Shown piece by piece: positions 15,011-22,899 of a DNA stretch of 64,000 nt. Source of the stretch: Microtetraspora malaysiensis. GTDB lineage: Bacteria; Actinomycetota; Actinomycetes; Streptosporangiales; Streptosporangiaceae. The notes under the pieces were generated by a model that was not told where the DNA came from, searched no databases, and worked only from the letters and a program-made list of their open reading frames with translations. The first letter of the stretch is position 1. Every line of letters begins with the position of its first letter. The translations under genes were made by a program, and so were the position numbers. The DNA lies in contig NZ_BBYJ01000020.1 in NCBI RefSeq assembly GCF_001528665.1, positions 97,575 through 161,574 of the forward strand, read 5' to 3'.

Positions 15011-16498
15011 ATGAACCGACGTACTCTCGCGGCGCTGGGCCACGCGACCGGCCTTCTCGGGATGGTGATCATCGGGCAGCTGGTCGGCCTGGTGATGCTG
15101 GTCGCCGTCCTGCTCAGCTTCCTCTTGGGTTTGGTGTTCGTGCTCCCCTCTGCGGTACGGCTCACGCGGGCGACGACAGGGGCGCAGCGGAGGCTCGCCG
15201 CCAGGTGGTCCGGCGTGACGATCGACGAGCCGTACCGGCCCGCCCCGCCGCCCCCGCGGCCACAGCGGGACGGCTGGTACCGCGACGGCCGCAACCTGTA
15301 CAAGACGCCGCGCGTCCCGGCGTTCAACCGGCGGCTCACCTGGATGGTGAACGACCCCGCGACCTGGCGTGATCTCGCCTACCTCATGCTGAACCCGTGG
15401 GCCGGCGGTCTGATCGTCGCCCTTCCGGTGCTGCTCGTCGCGGCCGGGCTCCCCATGCTGCTCGACGGCAACATGCTCGGCCTGCTGCCTGCTGTCATCG
15501 CGGTGGCCACGGCGCCGGTCGTCATCCCGTGGAGCCTCCGGGCCCACGGGCAGATCGCGCACGGGCTGCTCGCGCCGACCGAGAAGGCGCGGCTCGCCCA
15601 GCGGGTCAGCCACCTGGCCAGGACCCGGATCGACGCGGTCGACTCGCAGGCGGCCGAGCTGCGCCGCATCGAGCGCGACCTGCACGACGGCGCGCAGGCG
15701 CGGCTGGTCGCGATCGGCATGACCATCGGCGCCGCCGAGCAGCTCGTGGACACCGACCCGGCCGCCGCCAAGGCGCTGCTCGCCAAGGCGAGCGAGGCGT
15801 CGGCCACCGCGCTGCGCGAGCTGCGTCAGGTCGTGCGCGGCATCCATCCGCCGGTGCTCGCCGAGCGCGGGCTCGGCGACGCCGTACGCGCTCTCGCCCT
15901 GGACACCCCGCTCACCGCGCATGTGACCGTCGACCTGCCGGTACGGCCGGACGCCCCGGTGGAGTCCGCCGCCTACTTCGCGATCAGCGAGCTGCTGACC
16001 AACACGGTGAAGCACGGCGGCGCGACCGAGGTGTGGATCGACATCAGCCACCAGGGGACCACCCTGCGGGCCACGGTGACCGATGACGGCCAGGGTGGAG
16101 CGGACCCCGAACGGGGGACCGGACTGCAGGGCATCGAACGCAGGCTCGCGGCGTTCGACGGTGTGCTCGCGCTGAACAGCCCGATCGGCGGCCCCACCAC
16201 GGCGGTCCTGGAGCTGACCCGCGCCCTGGACAGCGTGGTCCCGCCGCTCGCGAGGTGGAAGAGCACGACCCTGGGCGTGTGCTGGGGCCTGTGCTGGCTC
16301 CCGATGATCCCGCAGGGGTTCGTCGCGATGGTCATGAAGCTGACCGGTGCCCCGGAGAAGTCGTGGTTCCTGGCGCTCCACATGCCGGAGGCACTGCAGT
16401 GGCCGACGATCGTCGGGATGATCATCCTGGGCGGTGGAATGCTGGCGACCGCGGTGACCCTCACCAACCAGGCGAAGCGTGACAAGGTAGACCGGTGA
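15011..16498 (+). CDS. Sensor histidine kinase with extra C-terminal membrane helices
   Basis: The 495-residue kinase has two hydrophobic regions near the N-terminus (about 14-48 and 131-175) forming the sensor, the HisKA_3 dimerisation helix with phospho-acceptor His225 in ERDLHDGAQARL, and an HATPase domain with N-box NTVKHGG (Asn331) and DDGQGG. Unusually, after the ATPase domain come two more membrane-like segments (about 420-441 and 466-486) and a basic tail. ATG 15011 is chosen on homology; the binding site is weak. The response regulator gene overlaps it by 4 bp (GTGA). The ABC exporter is divergent. Confidence 0.9.
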   Translation: MNRRTLAALGHATGLLGMVIIGQLVGLVMLVAVLLSFLLGLVFVLPSAVRLTRATTGAQRRLAARWSGVTIDEPYRPAPPPPRPQRDGWYRDGRNLYKTPRVPAFNRRLTWMVNDPATWRDLAYLMLNPWAGGLIVALPVLLVAAGLPMLLDGNMLGLLPAVIAVATAPVVIPWSLRAHGQIAHGLLAPTEKARLAQRVSHLARTRIDAVDSQAAELRRIERDLHDGAQARLVAIGMTIGAAEQLVDTDPAAAKALLAKASEASATALRELRQVVRGIHPPVLAERGLGDAVRALALDTPLTAHVTVDLPVRPDAPVESAAYFAISELLTNTVKHGGATEVWIDISHQGTTLRATVTDDGQGGADPERGTGLQGIERRLAAFDGVLALNSPIGGPTTAVLELTRALDSVVPPLARWKSTTLGVCWGLCWLPMIPQGFVAMVMKLTGAPEKSWFLALHMPEALQWPTIVGMIILGGGMLATAVTLTNQAKRDKVDR

Positions 16499-17151
16499 GC
16501 GTAGTCATCGCCGAAGACCTGCACCTCCTCCGCGAGGGACTGGTCGCCCTGCTCCAGGCACACGGGTTCAAGGTCGTCGCGGCCGTCGAGTCCGGCCCCG
16601 ATCTTCTCGCCGCCCTGCTCAGGGAGCGCCCCGACGTGGCCGTCGTCGACGTACGGCTACCGCCGACCTTCACCGACGAGGGCCTCCAGGCCGCCCTGGA
16701 GGCCCGCCGCCGGATCCCCGGCCTGCCCGTGCTCGTCCTCTCCCAGCACGTCGAGCAGTTGTACGCCCGGGAGCTGCTGGCCGACGGCTCGGGCGGTGTC
16801 GGCTATCTCCTCAAGGACCGGGTCTTCAACGCCGGCCAGTTCATCGACGCGGTGCGCCGGGTGGCGGAGGGGGGCACCGCCATGGACCCCGAGGTGATCG
16901 CCAAGCTGCTGGCCCGCAACGCGCGCAACGAGCCGATCGGCCGGCTCACTCCCCGAGAGCGCGAGGTCCTCGAACTGATGGCCGAGGGCCGCTCCAACGC
17001 CGCCATCGGGCAGCGGCTCTTCCTCAGCGACAGCGCCGTGGGCAAGCACACCGCGAACATCTTCGCCAAGCTGGGGCTGGCCCCCTCGGACGACGACAAC
17101 CGCCGCGTGCTCGCCGTACTCGCCTTCCTGAACGGCAAACAGGCCCCCTGA
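16495..17151 (+). CDS. NarL/FixJ-family response regulator
   Basis: The 218-residue protein has a receiver domain (VVIAEDLHLLREGLVALL, phospho-acceptor Asp52 in VVDVRLPP) and a C-terminal LuxR helix-turn-helix (LTPREREVLELMAEGRSN ... VGKHTANIFAKLGL). It is the partner of the kinase at 15011: the GTG start overlaps the kinase stop as GTGA. The pair resembles LiaSR/DesKR systems that sense membrane or drug stress; the divergent ABC exporter is the natural candidate target. Confidence 0.93.
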   Translation: MSVVIAEDLHLLREGLVALLQAHGFKVVAAVESGPDLLAALLRERPDVAVVDVRLPPTFTDEGLQAALEARRRIPGLPVLVLSQHVEQLYARELLADGSGGVGYLLKDRVFNAGQFIDAVRRVAEGGTAMDPEVIAKLLARNARNEPIGRLTPREREVLELMAEGRSNAAIGQRLFLSDSAVGKHTANIFAKLGLAPSDDDNRRVLAVLAFLNGKQAP

Positions 17152-17177
17152 GGGGCCTGTTCGAGGTCGGGAGCGGA

Positions 17178-18548
17178 TCAGGGGAGCAGCTGGCCCCAGT
17201 AGAGCGCCCAGGGGATGAAGAGCAGGCCACCGGTGATCAGCACCCACTCCCGGAGCCGTGCCGTACGCCACCGGGTCGCCGTGACCACCGTCGAGATGAG
17301 GGTGGTGAAGGCGAGCAGCTGCACGACCAGCCAGAGGATCGGCCGACCGGCGATCAGCGGGCCGAGGTCGATGCCGTGGCCGTTGGCGGAGCCGATCATG
17401 GATACGGCCGCGTACACGGAGAGGGGCACGCTGATGAGACCGGACGTCGCGAGGATCCGGGCGGGCCAGGAACCGCCGGTGCCGCCTCGGCGACGACGGA
17501 CCAGAGCGGCCACCGGATAGGTCGCGAACGCCACGATCAGCAGCACCAGCACGATGAGCTGGGCCTGCCAGCCCTCCCACCACGCCGACTCGGGGAGCGG
17601 CACGCTCCTGGTCGGCTGTGTGGGCAGCGGGTCGGCGCTCGACGCGGGGACGTGCCCGCCGGTGACGTCGCGGACCCAGGCGCCGACGGTTTCGGCGTAG
17701 CCGGGCACCAGCTCGTCGGCGGCCCACAGCGCGTGCGGGGCGTGGGGGAAGAACTTGATCGTCACACTGCCGGGAAGGGTCTTACCGAAGACCTCCGCAC
17801 TCTCCGCCGGCGGGACTTGGTTGTCCTCGGCGCCCCACAGGGCGAGCACCGGCTGGTTGATCTTCTTCAGCGTCGGAACGGGGTCGTAGTGGGCCTCGGG
17901 GAACATCCCGGCATCCGCGCCCACGCGGTAGAAGCGCTCGTTGAGCAGGGTCCGGGCCGATCCCTCGATCCCGGCTCTGTCCACCTTGTTGGCCATGTTC
18001 CAGGCCTGGGCGCGCAGCGGTTCCAGGCCGGGCCCGCCCACCGTGATCACGAACTTGATGTCCGAGTTCCGGGTGACGGCGATCGGCGCCACCCACCCCC
18101 CTTCGCTGAGGCCCCAGACGCCGGTCTTCGCCGGGTCCACCTCCGGACGGTTCCGCAGTACGGCGAAGGCCTTCAGCGCGTCGTCGGCGAGTTGGGAGTA
18201 GTCCCGATTCAGCTTGGAATAGCCGACGCTGCGCTTGTCGGGCGCCAGCACCACCATGCCCTGCTTGGCGAACTCCTCGGCCTCCTTCTGGAGCTCGCTC
18301 CATTTGTTGCCCTGGCCCGACCCGTGGACGAGCAACAGTCCGGGCAGCTTGCCGGTGGCGTTCGCGGGTTCGAAGATCCGGCCGCCGAGCGTCTGTCCGT
18401 CGCTGGTACGGAAGCTCACGTCGGCGGTCTTGAGCTCGGACGCCCCGGCGCTCTTCGTCCCGGCGGCGTCGGCGGCGGCCGGTGCCACGGTGGCGGCCAC
18501 GGCGCCGAGGGCGAGAGCGAGGGAGGCGGCGCCAAGAGCGATCTTCAC
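17178..18548 (-). CDS. Alpha/beta hydrolase with signal peptide and C-terminal membrane domain
   Basis: The 456-residue protein starts with a signal-like segment (KIALGAASLALALGAVAA), followed by a hydrolase domain with oxyanion motif VHGSGQG, nucleophile elbow GLSEGG (Ser148), acid WGAED (Asp242) and His272 in HAPHALW. After about residue 320 come four hydrophobic helices, so the catalytic part is probably outside the cell and anchored by its C-terminus. I chose GTG 18548 because GGAG lies 6 nt upstream; a TTG four codons earlier is less likely. It is transcribed away from the kinase at 18839. The substrate is unknown. Confidence 0.82.
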   Translation of the reverse strand: MKIALGAASLALALGAVAATVAPAAADAAGTKSAGASELKTADVSFRTSDGQTLGGRIFEPANATGKLPGLLLVHGSGQGNKWSELQKEAEEFAKQGMVVLAPDKRSVGYSKLNRDYSQLADDALKAFAVLRNRPEVDPAKTGVWGLSEGGWVAPIAVTRNSDIKFVITVGGPGLEPLRAQAWNMANKVDRAGIEGSARTLLNERFYRVGADAGMFPEAHYDPVPTLKKINQPVLALWGAEDNQVPPAESAEVFGKTLPGSVTIKFFPHAPHALWAADELVPGYAETVGAWVRDVTGGHVPASSADPLPTQPTRSVPLPESAWWEGWQAQLIVLVLLIVAFATYPVAALVRRRRGGTGGSWPARILATSGLISVPLSVYAAVSMIGSANGHGIDLGPLIAGRPILWLVVQLLAFTTLISTVVTATRWRTARLREWVLITGGLLFIPWALYWGQLLP

Positions 18549-18809
18549 GGGGTTCTCCAAGGTGGTGTGTCAGAAGTCGGGAGACGCGACGTGAGCGACG
18601 TGGATCCGACGCGGAGCTGTCGCGATGTCCGCCGTGTCGCGCCGGGGCAGGTCGTGTTGTGTCGTGTCGGGCATCGCGTCGTGAAATGCGATGGCCTCAT
18701 GGTTTCCCGGCGGGGCACTCCGCGGGATCGCCGATTCGAGCGGTCTTCCCGCTCCATCACGCGAGGGAGGTGGTCCCGAAGGGGGATCCCTCGCACGACG
18801 GAGGAAACG

Positions 18810-18881
18810 ATGCCGATCGCCCGCAATACTTGGGCTCTATGTCACCGATGGCGCGATTTCGGGCGCTTCATCCACTTCTGA
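18810..18881 (+). CDS. Possible 23-codon leader ORF overlapping the kinase start
   Basis: ATG 18810 has an ideal GGAGG 5 nt upstream and opens MPIARNTWALCHRWRDF... ending at TGA 18881. It is out of frame with the histidine kinase that starts inside it at 18839 or 18848. It may couple translation to the kinase or be a chance frame. Confidence 0.3.
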   Translation: MPIARNTWALCHRWRDFGRFIHF

Positions 18882-20062
18882 TTGACGCCGTACTGACGGC
18901 CGTGGTGCTCGCCGCGCAATCGGTCCCGTTCTTCTACACGAGACGGATGGCCGGCCCGGAGCCGTGGACGGTCATGGAGTACCTCCCGGTCATCGGCGCC
19001 TCCCTGCCACTGATCGTGCGCCGCAAGTACCCCTTGGCCGTGCTCATCGCGATCATCCTGGCGACCAATGCGTACTCGATGCATGATCCGGACATTCCCC
19101 CGCAGCCCCTCTGGTACGGACATCTCGTCGCCACGTACACCGTCGCTCAACTCGCGCCGCGGTGGCAGCGCATGGGGGTCATCCTGATCATGGTGCCGGG
19201 ATCGCTCCTCTTCGGTGGCAACTCGGTCCCCACCCTGGTCCGCGGCCTGCTGACGTGGGCCGCCTCCTACGCCCTCGGCCGGGCGGTCACCGTCCACCAG
19301 GCGTACGCGAGGGTCCTGGAGGAGCGGGCGGCCCAACTGGAACGCGAGCGGCAGCTGGAGGCGGAACGCGCCGCCGAGCGCGAACGCGCCAGGATCGCCC
19401 GGGACATGCACGACATCCTCGCCCACGCGGTCAGCATCATGGTCGTGCAGGCCGAGGCCGGTCCGCTCGCCGTACGGACCAATCCCGACCGGGCGGAGGC
19501 CGCCTTCGACGCGATCGGCGCGGCGGGCCGGGAGGCGATGGCGCAGCTCCGGCGGATGCTCGGCCTGCTGAAGGAGACCGAGGGGCCCAGGGAACCGCAA
19601 CCCACGATCGACCGGATCCCCGAACTGGTCGGCGGAGTCGGCGACACGGGTCCACGGGTGTCACTGACGACCACGGGACAGCCGGTCGCCGTCTCGTCGG
19701 ATGTGGAGATCGCCGCCTACCGGATCGTCCAGGAATCCCTGACGAACATGCTCAAGCACGCCGCCGCCACTGAGGCGGAGGTCCGGCTCGACTGGCAGGA
19801 CGACGCGCTGTCGATCACCGTCACAGATGACGGGCGGGGTCCCGCGGCCGACTCGCGTGGGGCGGACACGCCCAGCCCTGATCCGCGCGGTGCGGAGAGG
19901 CGCGGTCCTGATCTGCGCGGGCCCGGTTTCTCCGGCGGAAACGGGCTGATCGGGATCCGTGAGCGGGCCGCGGCCTGCGGCGGCACCGCGTCCTTCGGCA
20001 CGCCACCGGGCCGCACGCACGGCTTCCAGGTGGCCGCACGGCTACCGCTCGCCGGTGTGTGA
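18839..20062 (+). CDS. Sensor histidine kinase (NarL-system type)
   Basis: The 407-residue kinase has a membrane sensor of about four helices (residues 10-150), a coiled-coil rich in Glu/Arg, the HisKA_3 helix with His191 (RIARDMHDILAHAVSIMVVQ) and an HATPase domain (Asn in SLTNMLKHA; DDGRG). Between the DDGRG and GLIGIRERA motifs lies an insert of about 30 residues with DxRG-type repeats (SRGADTPSPDPRGAERRG), lengthening the ATP lid. The start is uncertain: ATG 18839 has no binding site but AATACT 9 nt upstream could be a -10 element for a leaderless message. The response regulator gene follows after 60 bp. Confidence 0.88.
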   Translation: MSPMARFRALHPLLIDAVLTAVVLAAQSVPFFYTRRMAGPEPWTVMEYLPVIGASLPLIVRRKYPLAVLIAIILATNAYSMHDPDIPPQPLWYGHLVATYTVAQLAPRWQRMGVILIMVPGSLLFGGNSVPTLVRGLLTWAASYALGRAVTVHQAYARVLEERAAQLERERQLEAERAAERERARIARDMHDILAHAVSIMVVQAEAGPLAVRTNPDRAEAAFDAIGAAGREAMAQLRRMLGLLKETEGPREPQPTIDRIPELVGGVGDTGPRVSLTTTGQPVAVSSDVEIAAYRIVQESLTNMLKHAAATEAEVRLDWQDDALSITVTDDGRGPAADSRGADTPSPDPRGAERRGPDLRGPGFSGGNGLIGIRERAAACGGTASFGTPPGRTHGFQVAARLPLAGV

Positions 20063-20122
20063 GGGTGAAGCGCGGCAGCTCCCACCTCCCGGGCATACGA
20101 CGACCTCTGGCAGGGTTGCCAC

Positions 20123-20782
20123 GTGACGATCAATGTTGTGGTGGCCGACGACCAGGAACTCGTCCGGAGCGGTTTCTCGATGATCCTCGACGCTCAGCCG
20201 GACATATCCGTGGTCGCGGAGGCGGGTGACGGAGCCGAGGCGATCGAGGCCGTCCGCCGTCATGCGCCGGACGTGCTGTTGCTCGACATACGCATGCCCC
20301 GCATGGACGGCATCGAGGCCGCCCGCGTGGTGTGCGACGAGACCGACACGAAGGTCCTCATGCTGACCACCTTCGACCAGGACGACTACGTGTACGACGC
20401 CTTGCACGCGGGCGCGAGCGGCTTCCTGCTCAAGGACGTCCGCCGGGACGACCTCGTCCATGCCGTACGCGTCGTGGCGGCGGGCGATTCCCTTCTGGCG
20501 CCGGCGGTGACCCGCAGGCTGATCGACGACATGGTGCGCAGGCAGCCGCGTCCCGCCATCGCTCCCGTGGGATTGGACGTGCTGACCGACCGCGAGCGGG
20601 AGACCCTGGTCCTTCTCGGGCGCGGCCTGTCCAACGCCGAGATCGCCGCCGAGCTGGTGGTCAGCGAGCACACGGTCAAGACGCACGTCAGCAACGTGCT
20701 GATGAAGCTCGGGCTGCGCGACCGCGTCCAGGCCGTCGTCGCGGCGTACGAGTCGGGGCTGCTCCAGCCCGGCGCGCGCTGA
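20123..20782 (+). CDS. NarL/FixJ-family response regulator
   Basis: The 219-residue protein has a receiver domain with acidic pair DD (residues 9-10), phospho-acceptor Asp55 (LLLDIRMPRMDG) and conserved Lys in GFLLKD, then a LuxR-type helix-turn-helix (LTDREREVLVLLGRGLSN-like, ending HTVKTHVSNVLMKLGL). It is the partner of the kinase at 18839. The GTG start is preceded by a GGCAGGG stretch. Targets are not evident; the divergent alpha/beta hydrolase is a candidate. Confidence 0.92.
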   Translation: MTINVVVADDQELVRSGFSMILDAQPDISVVAEAGDGAEAIEAVRRHAPDVLLLDIRMPRMDGIEAARVVCDETDTKVLMLTTFDQDDYVYDALHAGASGFLLKDVRRDDLVHAVRVVAAGDSLLAPAVTRRLIDDMVRRQPRPAIAPVGLDVLTDRERETLVLLGRGLSNAEIAAELVVSEHTVKTHVSNVLMKLGLRDRVQAVVAAYESGLLQPGAR

Positions 20783-20851
20783 GCCGGCCGGTTCGTTCTG
20801 TCGGTCCCGGCCGATACCTTTGCCTGGCAGGCAGGCGCGACAGGAGGTCCC

Positions 20852-21964
20852 GTGAAGTTCGAGGTGAACCGTGATGTTCTCGCCGACGCGGTGGCGTGGG
20901 CGGCCCGTGTCCTGCCCGGGCGGCCGGCCGTTCCGGTGCTCTCCGGTCTGCTGCTGGAGGCCGGCGACGATCTGCGGATCTCCGCGTTCGACTACGAGGT
21001 CTCCGCGCAGGTGGTGATCGAGGCCGTTGTGGCCGAGCCCGGCCGGGCGCTGATCCCGGGAAAGGTGCTCGCGGAGATCACCAGAAGCCTGCCCAGCGAG
21101 CCGGTGCGGATCGCCCTCGACGGCTCCGAGGCGCTGCTCACCTGCGGCAGCGTCGAGTTCGGTCTGATCACCATGCCCGCCGAGGACTTCCCGTCCCTGC
21201 CCGCGATGCCGTCCAAGGTCGGAGCGGTCGGCGGCGGAGTGTTCGCCACCGCGATCGGCCAGGTCGCCGCCGCGTCGAGCCGGGACGAGACGCTCCCGAT
21301 GCTCACCGGCATCCGCATCGACATCGACGGCGTCTCGGTGTCCATGGCCGCCACCGACCGCTACCGGATCGCGGGGCGCGACTTCCTGTGGCATCCCGTC
21401 CACGAAAGTGAGCGGCACGCCGCGGTCGTGCCCGCCCGGGTGCTGGTCGACGTGGCCCGCTCGCTGCGCGGCGGCGAGGTGTCCATCGGCCTCGGCGACA
21501 GCGTCGCCGGCTTCGAGAGCCAGGGGCGCACGACCACCGTCCGCCTGCTCGACGAGCAGTTCATCGACTACCGCTCCCGGCTCTCCACCGAGTGGGCCAT
21601 GCACGCCGAGGTGCGGGTGGCGCCCTTCATCGAGGCGATCAAGCGGGTGGCCCTGGTGGCCGAGCGGAACACCGCGATCCGGCTCTCGTTCTCCGCGGGC
21701 GAGGGAGGTTCGGCGGACGGCAGGTGCCTGATCCAGGCGGGCGGCGGTGACATCGGCCGCGGCGCCGAGGTCGTCGACGCCCGCTTCACGGGAGACGACA
21801 TCCAGATCGCGTTCCAGCCGCAGTGGCTGCTGGACGGCCTGACCGGGGTGGAGACGGAGCACGCCCGCATCAGCATGGATTCGCCCACCCGGCCGGCGCT
21901 CATCTCGAACGAGGGTGACGACCCCGACTTCCGTTACCTGGTGATGTCGCTGCGCCTGGGCTGA
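20852..21964 (+). CDS. dnaN: DNA polymerase III beta subunit (sliding clamp), probably a second copy
   Basis: This 370-residue protein has the three-domain clamp organisation: start KFEVNRDVLADAVAWAARVLPGRP, the middle ETLPMLTGIRIDIDG and ATDRYRIA motifs, and a C-terminal end YLVMSLRLG. The canonical end is close to YLLMPVRL, so the partner-binding pocket region is slightly changed. The GTG follows AGGAGG. No dnaA or recF is next to it, so it is probably an additional clamp rather than the dnaA-linked housekeeping gene; many actinomycetes have one. A strong hairpin follows the stop. Confidence 0.88.
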   Translation: MKFEVNRDVLADAVAWAARVLPGRPAVPVLSGLLLEAGDDLRISAFDYEVSAQVVIEAVVAEPGRALIPGKVLAEITRSLPSEPVRIALDGSEALLTCGSVEFGLITMPAEDFPSLPAMPSKVGAVGGGVFATAIGQVAAASSRDETLPMLTGIRIDIDGVSVSMAATDRYRIAGRDFLWHPVHESERHAAVVPARVLVDVARSLRGGEVSIGLGDSVAGFESQGRTTTVRLLDEQFIDYRSRLSTEWAMHAEVRVAPFIEAIKRVALVAERNTAIRLSFSAGEGGSADGRCLIQAGGGDIGRGAEVVDARFTGDDIQIAFQPQWLLDGLTGVETEHARISMDSPTRPALISNEGDDPDFRYLVMSLRLG

Positions 21965-21998
21965 GCCCCTCCCACCGGCCAGGGCGCCGGGAGGGGGC
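21965..21998 (+). terminator. GC-rich hairpin after the clamp gene
   Basis: GCCCCTCCC pairs with GGGAGGGGGC across a 15-nt loop directly after the TGA of the clamp gene. No T-run is present. Confidence 0.65.
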
Positions 21999-22094
21999 GT
22001 GCATGGCTGACCGACCGGCGGGGATCGTTCGGGTGAAGAGCGAGGCCGGGGCAGCCGTGCGCGCCGATCAGCGGGCTGGAGTCGGCCGCGTGAC

Positions 22095-22120
22095 GGGCTG
22101 AGTCCGGCTGGACTCAGCCC
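22095..22120. terminator. Perfect 11-bp hairpin at the end of the FadR-type gene
   Basis: GGGCTGAGTCC and GGACTCAGCCC pair perfectly around GGCT. The right arm overlaps the stop of the minus-strand regulator at 22114. It lies between convergent genes and may terminate from either side. Confidence 0.6.
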
Positions 22121-22803
22121 GCGAGGTCCTGCGACTCGGTGAGGGCGATCAGGATGTGCTCGATGCAGGCGTGTCCGGCCCGCTCGGCCGCCGCGGCGTC
22201 ACCGGCCACGATCGCGCGCACGATCGCGTCGTGCGGGATGTAGTTCTGCTTCAGCGAGCCGCCCGCCGCCGCGATGCTGGCGCGCAGCGCGGCCGCGAAG
22301 TCGCCGTACAGGTCCATCAGCACGTTGTTGTGCGTCGCCTCGACGACGGCGATGTGGAACTCCAGATCGGCTTCCACGAACGCGTCCACGTGCCCGCCGG
22401 ACCAGGTCTCCTCCCGCTTGGAGAGAGCCTTCTCGATCTTCCCGATGTCCTCCGCCGTACGACGCGTGGCCGCGAGCCGCGCGGCCTCCACCTCGAACGC
22501 CCGGCGGACCTCAAGGATCTCCAACTGCTCGGCGGCACGCAGCCGGCGCGCCATCGCGCCGGACAGCTCGCTGGTGGCCCGCACGTACGTGCCGTCGCCC
22601 TGGCGGCACTCCAGCAAGCCGGCGTGGGTGAGGGCCCGCACCGCCTCACGTACGGTGTTTCGGCCGACACCGAGGTGCTCCGCGAGCACGGTCTCCGTGG
22701 GGATCTTGGCGTTCATCTGCCAAGAGCCAGAGGTGATCTGCTCCTTGAGCTGATCGATCACCTGGTCGACCAGTGACGCCCGTTGCGCGGTACGCAGGCT
22801 CAC
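22114..22803 (-). CDS. FadR/GntR-family transcriptional regulator
   Basis: The 229-residue protein has a winged helix-turn-helix (SLVDQVIDQLKEQITSG ... PTETVLAEHLGVGRNTVREAVRALTHAGLL) and an all-helical FCD effector domain with metal-binding-type His/Asp residues (DLEFHIAVVEATHN, then HACIEHI). Such proteins repress genes for organic acid or amino acid use and release DNA on binding a carboxylate. GTG 22803 follows AGGAGG by about 6 nt. No metabolic partner lies beside it, so its target is elsewhere or is itself. Confidence 0.9.
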   Translation of the reverse strand: MSLRTAQRASLVDQVIDQLKEQITSGSWQMNAKIPTETVLAEHLGVGRNTVREAVRALTHAGLLECRQGDGTYVRATSELSGAMARRLRAAEQLEILEVRRAFEVEAARLAATRRTAEDIGKIEKALSKREETWSGGHVDAFVEADLEFHIAVVEATHNNVLMDLYGDFAAALRASIAAAGGSLKQNYIPHDAIVRAIVAGDAAAAERAGHACIEHILIALTESQDLAG

Positions 22804-22899
22804 ATCCGCCTCCTCGGGGGACAGTCATCCGATGAGTCAATGACCGGTCGACCCTGATTATTCCAGAGCCCCCGAACGGGCCGAGAGCTCAGGGAGGGG

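Noticed and set aside
14126..16381. 751-codon minus-strand frame
   Set aside because: It lies antisense to the histidine kinase and then runs out of frame through the ABC ATPase gene; it is Arg/His/Gly-rich with no domain and results from high-GC third positions.
20042..21862. 606-codon minus-strand frame
   Set aside because: It is antisense to the response regulator and clamp genes, has no ribosome binding site and matches no family.
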